Of a DNA stretch of 16,863 nucleotides, positions 12,724-16,863 are shown piece after piece. Position 1 is the stretch's first letter. Every line of letters starts with the position of its first letter. Position numbers and translations under genes: made by a program. The notes under the pieces are model-generated. The model had not been told where the DNA came from. It searched no databases and saw only the letters and a list, made by a program, of their open reading frames with translations. Source of the DNA: CAZHAC01 sp964383855. Lineage in GTDB: Bacteria; Chloroflexota; Dormibacteria; Dormibacterales; Dormibacteraceae. The stretch lies in assembly GCA_964383855.1 (NCBI GenBank), contig CAYLIP010000053.1:1-16863 (forward strand), in the 5' to 3' direction.

Positions 12724-13638
12724 TCAGCCCACCTTGAGGATGAGCTTGCCCGCCAGCGACCGGGAGTCCAGGCGCTCGAGGCCGGCCTCCAGGTCCGTCC
12801 AGGGCATCACCGCCTCGACGTGAGGATCGAGCTCGCCGGACGCGACCAGCCCGGCCAGATAGGAGAGATCGCGCGCCGGCGGGTCGGCCGGGAAGCTGCT
12901 GAAGAGGGTGAAGCCCTGGATCCGCCGCAGCCCGCCCAGGTAGAACTCGCGCACGTCGGCGAACGTGGAGGGCTGGTTCGAGCTGTTGCCGTAGACGACC
13001 AGCAGGCCGGTCCGCCCGAGCAGCATCGCCAGCCGGGGCATGGTGTCGCCGCCGACCGCGTCGAGGATCAGGTCGAACGGGCCCTTGAGCTCGTCGATCC
13101 CCACCACCACGTGATCGGCGCCGAGCTCGGCCAGCCCGGCCGCCCGCTCCGGCCGGCCCACCACCGCCCAGGTCTCGGCGCCGCTCCGCCGGGCCAGCTG
13201 CACGGCGAAGCGGCCGACCCCGCCCGCCGCACCCGTGATGACGACCCGCCGGCCAAGCGGTGCGGGGTCGAGGCGCAGCAGGCGGAGCGCGGTCACCGCC
13301 GCCGTGGGCAGCGCCGCCGCCTGCTCGAACCCGACACCCCCCGGCAGCTCCGCGACCCGGGAGGCGGGGAGGGCGATTCTCTCCGCCCACCCGGCGCCGT
13401 CGGCCATGCCGACCACGCGAGCGCCCGGGCCGGGCCCGCCCGCCGTCGCCTCGAGCACGGTGCCCGCGATGTCCCAGCCCGGACGCCAGCCCTCCGCGGC
13501 GCCCCGCAGCCGGTTCAGCTCGCCGCGGTTGAGCGAGGTCGCCGCGACCTCGATCAGCACGTCGCCATGTCCGGGCTCGGGCTCCGGTACCTCGCGCAGC
13601 TCGGCCCCGCCCCTGCCGGTGGCGACGAGGGCCTTCAC
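12724..13638 (-). CDS. Medium-chain dehydrogenase/reductase, quinone-oxidoreductase type
   Basis: A 304-residue MDR enzyme that should reduce a quinone, enone or similar with NADPH. MKALVATGRGGAELREVPEP begins the GroES-like domain; SLNRGELNRLRG (35-46) and the PGWDIAGTV segment (53-61) are family marks, and the Rossmann motif is TGAAGGVGRFAVQLA (135-149). No catalytic or structural zinc ligand set is visible, so this is the zinc-free branch. A later WAVVGRPERAAGLAELGADH segment is the cofactor-binding strand region. ATG 13638 overlaps the upstream cupin stop as ATGA, so translation is coupled. Substrate unknown. Confidence 0.9.
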   Translation of the reverse strand: MKALVATGRGGAELREVPEPEPGHGDVLIEVAATSLNRGELNRLRGAAEGWRPGWDIAGTVLEATAGGPGPGARVVGMADGAGWAERIALPASRVAELPGGVGFEQAAALPTAAVTALRLLRLDPAPLGRRVVITGAAGGVGRFAVQLARRSGAETWAVVGRPERAAGLAELGADHVVVGIDELKGPFDLILDAVGGDTMPRLAMLLGRTGLLVVYGNSSNQPSTFADVREFYLGGLRRIQGFTLFSSFPADPPARDLSYLAGLVASGELDPHVEAVMPWTDLEAGLERLDSRSLAGKLILKVG

Positions 13639-14036
13639 CGGCCGGCGCCGGCCGCCGCTTCGAGCAGGTCGAGCATCGCTCGCCGCGGCGGGCTGAAGAC
13701 GTCGATCTGGTAGGCGGGGGCCTCCAGCGAGCGGACCGTGTGCTCGACCCAGGCCGGGATCAGCGCCGCGTCACCGGGCCGCATCAGCCTGACCTCGCCG
13801 CCCAGGGTCATCTCCAGCTCGCCCTCGAGGAGGATGAAGAGCTGCTCCTCCTCGTGGGCGTGGAGCGGTGCCACCGAGTGCGGTTGGTAGCGGACGAAGC
13901 TGGCCAGCAGGTTGGTGCCGACCAGCGGCCGCGAGCGGATCCCGGGCGCCAGCTCGATCTCGGGCAGGTCGGCCTCGATCGACACCATGCGGCCCGGCAG
14001 CCGGGGAGTACCGGTCGCCTCGCCAAAGTAGCTCAC
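13635..14036 (-). CDS. Cupin domain protein in operon with MDR oxidoreductase
   Basis: This 133-residue single cupin has a well-kept metal site: PLHAHEEEQLFILLEGELEM gives His59, His61 and an acidic residue at 62-64 in motif 1, and ALIPAWVEHTV gives His99 in motif 2. It may be an enzyme (isomerase, dioxygenase) or a sensor; nothing fixes which. The start is GTG 14036 because TAGCTT lies 6 nt before it, a leaderless layout; an internal ATG at 13988 is possible. The ATGA overlap with the MDR gene suggests linked function on a shared small molecule. Confidence 0.85.
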   Translation of the reverse strand: MSYFGEATGTPRLPGRMVSIEADLPEIELAPGIRSRPLVGTNLLASFVRYQPHSVAPLHAHEEEQLFILLEGELEMTLGGEVRLMRPGDAALIPAWVEHTVRSLEAPAYQIDVFSPPRRAMLDLLEAAAGAGR

Positions 14037-14042
14037 GTGCGC

Positions 14043-14048
14043 AAGCTA
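14043..14048 (-). promoter_or_regulatory. Putative leaderless -10 box of the cupin-MDR operon
   Basis: TAGCTT on the minus strand ends 6 nt before GTG 14036, fitting TANNNT and no leader. Confidence 0.45.
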
Positions 14049-14070
14049 CTCGCTTGGCCGGCGCGGCGCC

Positions 14071-14103
14071 CGGAAACCGGCCGGAGACCGGCCGGAAACC
14101 CGG
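14071..14103. repeat. Three tandem 11-bp CCGG-N3-CCGG units in divergent spacer
   Basis: The units are CGGAAACCGGC, CGGAGACCGGC and CGGAAACCCGG, back to back. The middle one differs by A to G, the last by its end. The period of about one helical turn places equivalent bases on one DNA face. The array lies 23 bp upstream of the cupin -10 box and about 35 bp upstream of the putative -10 of the sensor gene, a fitting place for a cooperatively binding regulator. This is a sequence observation; binding is inferred. Confidence 0.55.
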
Positions 14104-14137
14104 TGTTTAACGGGGGCGGCCGGCCCGGGCGCCGGAC

Positions 14138-14143
14138 TAAGCT
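14138..14143 (+). promoter_or_regulatory. Putative -10 box TAAGCT of the GAF-PAS sensor gene
   Basis: TAAGCT lies 11 nt before GTG 14155, giving a leader of a few bases. A purine-rich AGGAGAGAGGAG follows inside the predicted coding start, so a later start cannot be excluded. Confidence 0.35.
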
Positions 14144-14154
14144 TCCAGGCGCCT

Positions 14155-15927
14155 GTGGACAGGAGAGAGGAGCTGAGGTCCGGCCCCCGGTTTGGGCCGC
14201 TGCCGAACCTGGTGCGGCCGGTCGGCCTCGCCGGCACGCCCGCCGAGCCGGCGGTGGTCGCCATCAGCGTCGCGGTCATGGCCCTGGTCTTCGTCCTCGA
14301 GGTGGAGACGCCCAAGGACGTCACCTTCTCGCCCTACGCGCTGCTCGCCGTCCTCGTCTGCGCGTGGGTTGCCGGCGGCCGGGCGCTGATCATCGTGACC
14401 GCCGCCTCCATGCTCTTCCAGGCCATCCGGCCGGTGTTCGACAACGCCAGCTGGCTGACCGTCTTCGTCAACTTCGTGGCCCTGCTCCTGGCGGCCAGCC
14501 TGGGCCACGCCGCCGCCGTCAACAGCGCCGAGGCCCGGCGGTCCCGCGAGCGGCAGCTCGCTCTCCTGCTCGAAGCCGCCCGCGACGTCAACACCGCGGC
14601 CTCGGTGGCCGAGGTGGCCGAACGCATCGCCCGCGCGGCCGCCGCCTTCGTCTCCCGGGGCGCCTCCCGCGCCATCGTCTGGCAGATCGAAGAGGGAAGC
14701 CTGCGCATCCTGCACGAGCGCGACGAGCTCGGCACCTTCCTGCCCGTCCGCGCCGGTTTCGAGCTAACGCCTGCCGTGCGGGCGGTCCTCTCGGACCGGC
14801 AGGCGCGCGAGTTGGAGCTGCACCAGCTCGACGACGAGCTCGCGCGCCAGCTGCGGGAGGTGGGCGTCCAGTCGGTGGCGATGGCCCCGGTCATGATCGG
14901 CGGCCAGCCCTACGGCCTGCTCTCGGCCGGCCGCCGCGAGCGCGGGCCGTTCACGATGGCGCAGCTGGCGCCGCTGGCCGGGCTCGCCGACCTGGCCGGG
15001 ATCTCGATCGCCCGGGCGCGCCAGCTGGAGACCGAGCGGTCGCGAGCGCGCGTCCTGGAGCTGCTGCGGGAGGTCCTCCTGGCCACCGCCTCGGCGGCGG
15101 CTCCGGAGGATGTCGCCCAGCGGGTGGTCGAAGAGGCCCGGACCATGCTCGGCGCGGCCACCGTCGCGCTCGCGCTCCGCGATCGCGAGCGGCCGGGGCT
15201 CTGGGTCAAGGCCGCCAGCCGTCCGGTCGAGCTGGCGGCCGTCGATCCGGAGAGCATCCTCGGCCGCGTCTTCGCCACCGCCGCTCCGATGGAGGCGGCG
15301 GCCGCCACCTGGTCTCCCGGGGACCAGGAACTCGCCGGGGAGGCAAGCGCGCTCCTGGTTGCACCGGTCCTCGCCGGCCAGGACTGCCTCGGCGCCATCG
15401 CCGCCGCCGTCGACGCGCCGGGCGAGGACGCCATGCACCTGCTCGCCCTGCTCGGCTCGCAGCTGGGCAGTGCGGTGATCGCGTCCGAGCTGCGCGGCGA
15501 GCTGGTCGAGTCGGAGCGCATCTTCCGCTCTCTCTGCGCCGGCCTGGGGTGCGCGGCGATCCTCCATGACGCGACCGGCAAGACGGTCGACGCCAACTGG
15601 GCGGCCGAGAGCCTGACCGGTGTGCCGGTCCGCCAGCTCGCGGCCGGGGGCGTCTTCGGTCCCGACTGGTCGGTGAAGACCGAGGCCGGGAGCGAGGTTC
15701 CCCTGTCCATGCGGCCGCCCCGCTACGTGATCGGGTTCGACCGGCCTCTGCTCGGCCTGGTGGCGGAGGTGACCGCTCCTGGGCGCCGCCCGGCCTGGCT
15801 GCGCATCGACTCCAACCCGATCCTCGAGCACGGCCGGCTCAAGTGGATCGTGACCACCTTCTACCCGGTGCCGCCGCCCGCAGCCAGGCCGGCGCGCGCC
15901 CGCCGCGCCCGTCCCGTCACGGATTGA
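14155..15927 (+). CDS. Membrane sensor with two GAF domains and a PAS domain, no output domain
   Basis: The 590-residue protein has an N-terminal membrane part with about three helices (33-50, 61-87, 100-122; a DUF4118/MASE-like block), a linker helix, GAF 1 (about 145-285, with VAMAPVMIGGQPYGLLSAGR), GAF 2 (about 300-442, with LLVAPVLAGQDCLGAIAAAV) and a divergent PAS-like domain (about 452-572, ERIFRSLCAGLGCAAILHDA). The chain then stops with an Arg/Pro tail: no histidine kinase, GGDEF, EAL, PP2C or HTH follows. It might sense a ligand and signal by protein contact, or be a decayed kinase. Start GTG 14155 is the first of several; GTG 14212 just before the first helix is an alternative. The transporter-like gene overlaps its stop. 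Confidence 0.8.
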   Translation: MDRREELRSGPRFGPLPNLVRPVGLAGTPAEPAVVAISVAVMALVFVLEVETPKDVTFSPYALLAVLVCAWVAGGRALIIVTAASMLFQAIRPVFDNASWLTVFVNFVALLLAASLGHAAAVNSAEARRSRERQLALLLEAARDVNTAASVAEVAERIARAAAAFVSRGASRAIVWQIEEGSLRILHERDELGTFLPVRAGFELTPAVRAVLSDRQARELELHQLDDELARQLREVGVQSVAMAPVMIGGQPYGLLSAGRRERGPFTMAQLAPLAGLADLAGISIARARQLETERSRARVLELLREVLLATASAAAPEDVAQRVVEEARTMLGAATVALALRDRERPGLWVKAASRPVELAAVDPESILGRVFATAAPMEAAAATWSPGDQELAGEASALLVAPVLAGQDCLGAIAAAVDAPGEDAMHLLALLGSQLGSAVIASELRGELVESERIFRSLCAGLGCAAILHDATGKTVDANWAAESLTGVPVRQLAAGGVFGPDWSVKTEAGSEVPLSMRPPRYVIGFDRPLLGLVAEVTAPGRRPAWLRIDSNPILEHGRLKWIVTTFYPVPPPAARPARARRARPVTD

Positions 15928-16646
15928 ACGTCTCCCTCTTCCTGGCCGCCACCTTTCTCGCCTCCTGCGTCGAGGCGGTGGAGGCGGTCACCATCGTGGT
16001 CGGCGTCGGGGAAGCGCACGACTGGAGATCCGCCTGGCTCGGGGTGCTGGCGGCGCTGGCCGCCCTGGTCGCGATCGTGCTCGTCTTCGGAGTCGCCCTG
16101 GCCGCACTGCCGATCGGACCGCTCCGACTCGTTGTCGGCGCCCTCCTGCTCGTCTTCGGACTGGGCTGGCTGCGCAAGGGCATCCGGCGCGTGGCCGTGC
16201 GCGGCCTCTCCGGGGACGTGTTCCACGAGGACCTGGGAGCCGGCCCGGCAGGCCGCCAGATCGACTGGCAGGCGTTCGTGATCGCTTTCAAGGGCGTGCT
16301 CCTGGAGGGCCTCGAGGTCGCCTTCATCGTCGTCAGCTTCGGGCTCGCCGCGCACCAGCTGGGGGGCGCGGCCCTGGCCGGTCTCGCCGCCGCCGCCCTG
16401 ATGGCGCTGCTCGGCGCCGCCATCCATCCGGCGCTGCGCCGCGTTCCCCGCAGCGTGCTGATCCTGGTCGTGGGCGTGATGCTCTCCAGCTTCGGCAGCT
16501 TCTGGTCGGTCGAGGGCCTCGGTGTCGACTGGCCGGGGTCGGATGCGGCGATCGTGGCCCTCGTGCTCGTGAACGGTGCGGCGGCGGCCGTCCTCCTGCT
16601 GGTCGAGCGCCGCTGGCATCTTCGCAACGCCCTCCATCCGGCATGA
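15924..16646 (+). CDS. COG4280-like integral membrane protein with two ExxE motifs (transporter candidate)
   Basis: From TTG 15924 this is 240 residues with about six to seven helices. Two helices carry paired acids: SCVEAVEAVTIVVGVGE (Glu17, Glu20) and KGVLLEGLEVAFIVVSFG (Glu128, Glu131). The arrangement recalls the RExxE helices of the FTR1 iron permease and other two-repeat cation carriers, so a metal-ion transport role is a reasonable inference. The end of the family core is MLSSFGSFWSVEGLGVDWPG. The start is the TTG that overlaps the TGA of the sensor gene (TTGA); an earlier ATG at 15843 would add a non-conserved Arg/Pro stretch lying over the sensor C-terminus. The next gene overlaps by ATGA. 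Confidence 0.75.
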   Translation: MNVSLFLAATFLASCVEAVEAVTIVVGVGEAHDWRSAWLGVLAALAALVAIVLVFGVALAALPIGPLRLVVGALLLVFGLGWLRKGIRRVAVRGLSGDVFHEDLGAGPAGRQIDWQAFVIAFKGVLLEGLEVAFIVVSFGLAAHQLGGAALAGLAAAALMALLGAAIHPALRRVPRSVLILVVGVMLSSFGSFWSVEGLGVDWPGSDAAIVALVLVNGAAAAVLLLVERRWHLRNALHPA

Positions 16647-16855
16647 GCCGCCTCGTCGGGGCCCTGGCCGGCTTTGGGCGCTTCTGGTACGACTTCATCG
16701 TCGGTGACGACTGGACCATCGCGGCCGGCGTCGCGGCCGCGCTGGTGGCGACCCACATGCTTTCCCGAGGCACCGGCCGCGCCTGGGCGGTGGTCCCGGT
16801 CGCCGCGCTGGCGCTGCTGGTCCTGAGCCTCTGGCGCGCCCGGCGCAGCGCCTGA
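16643..16855 (+). CDS. Small two-helix membrane protein, partner of the COG4280-like gene
   Basis: A 70-residue protein whose ATG overlaps the upstream stop as ATGA. GRFWYDFIVGDDWTIAAGVA leads into a first helix (about 23-40) and AWAVVPVAALALLVLSLW (48-65) is a second, ending in basic RARR. I have no named family, but the tight coupling suggests a subunit or accessory of the COG4280-like protein. Cytoplasmic ends are predicted by the basic tail. Confidence 0.65.
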   Translation: MSRLVGALAGFGRFWYDFIVGDDWTIAAGVAAALVATHMLSRGTGRAWAVVPVAALALLVLSLWRARRSA

Positions 16856-16863
16856 GCGAGCGC

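Noticed and set aside
14071..14103. CRISPR-like or transposon repeat
   Set aside because: Units are 11 bp with no spacers, no flanking cas or transposase genes, and lie in a promoter region.
13740..15569. 609-codon plus-strand frame over the cupin start and sensor gene
   Set aside because: It is antisense to the cupin and out of frame with the sensor, with low-complexity Arg/Pro/Gly sequence; the GAF/PAS frame is clearly the coding one.
14764..15831. 355-codon minus-strand frame opposite the sensor
   Set aside because: Shadow of the GAF domains; no recognisable motif.
15843..15923. ATG start adding 27 residues to the COG4280-like protein
   Set aside because: The extension overlaps the conserved end of the sensor and is Arg/Pro-rich; the TTGA junction gives a direct start before the first helix.

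Overview
GC-rich (roughly 70 %) bacterial chromosome fragment with no mobile elements, phage genes, CRISPR array, rRNA or tRNA that I can see. Genes are tightly packed, GTG and TTG starts are common, Shine-Dalgarno sites are scarce, and at least five genes carry a TANNNT -10 box 6-7 nt before the start codon, as expected of leaderless mRNAs. Together with the family mix (MCY-type dienelactone hydrolase, HtrA with a Pro-rich cytoplasmic head, CmpX-like channel, two YihY/BrkB proteins, a COG4280-like membrane protein) this suggests a soil Terrabacteria lineage such as Dormibacterota, Chloroflexota or Actinomycetota. That placement is inference, since no marker gene lies in the window.

Layout. 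1-1444 (minus): ornithine cyclodeaminase/mu-crystallin family gene followed by a comB-like 2-phosphosulfolactate phosphatase cut by the window edge. 1468-2705 (plus): small cupin and YihY/BrkB membrane protein, divergent from the first pair across only 23 bp. 2565-3781 (minus): zinc-ribbon protein with a degenerate GGDEF domain, then a histidine phosphatase whose 3' end overlaps the BrkB gene. 3865-5090 (minus): fumarylacetoacetate-hydrolase-family enzyme and an HxlR regulator. 5207-5587 (minus): stand-alone receiver domain. 5695-7026 (plus): MBL-fold protein with a zinc-ribbon head and a secreted or anchored unknown. 6964-8109 (minus): a 55-residue membrane miniprotein and a CmpX-like channel. 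8266-9882 (plus): second YihY/BrkB and CinA/PncC. 9717-10438 (minus): a DUF1440-like membrane protein, possibly preceded by a small ORF. 10464-12585 (plus): dienelactone hydrolase and HtrA protease. 12724-14036 (minus): cupin plus MDR oxidoreductase. 14155-16855 (plus): a TM-GAF-GAF-PAS sensor without an output domain, a COG4280-like transporter candidate and its small membrane partner.

The set looks like housekeeping and small-molecule metabolism plus envelope and stress functions (YihY x2, MscS-like, HtrA) and orphan signalling parts (receiver, degenerate GGDEF, GAF-PAS protein). The strongest unusual signals are non-coding or architectural: the leaderless promoter pattern, the overlapping face-to-face promoters at 1445-1467, repeated TTGA stop/start junctions, two long convergent gene overlaps, a three-unit 11-bp tandem repeat at 14071-14103, and a palindrome-rich divergent spacer at 5588-5694. 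I did not find a clear new defence or biosynthetic system.
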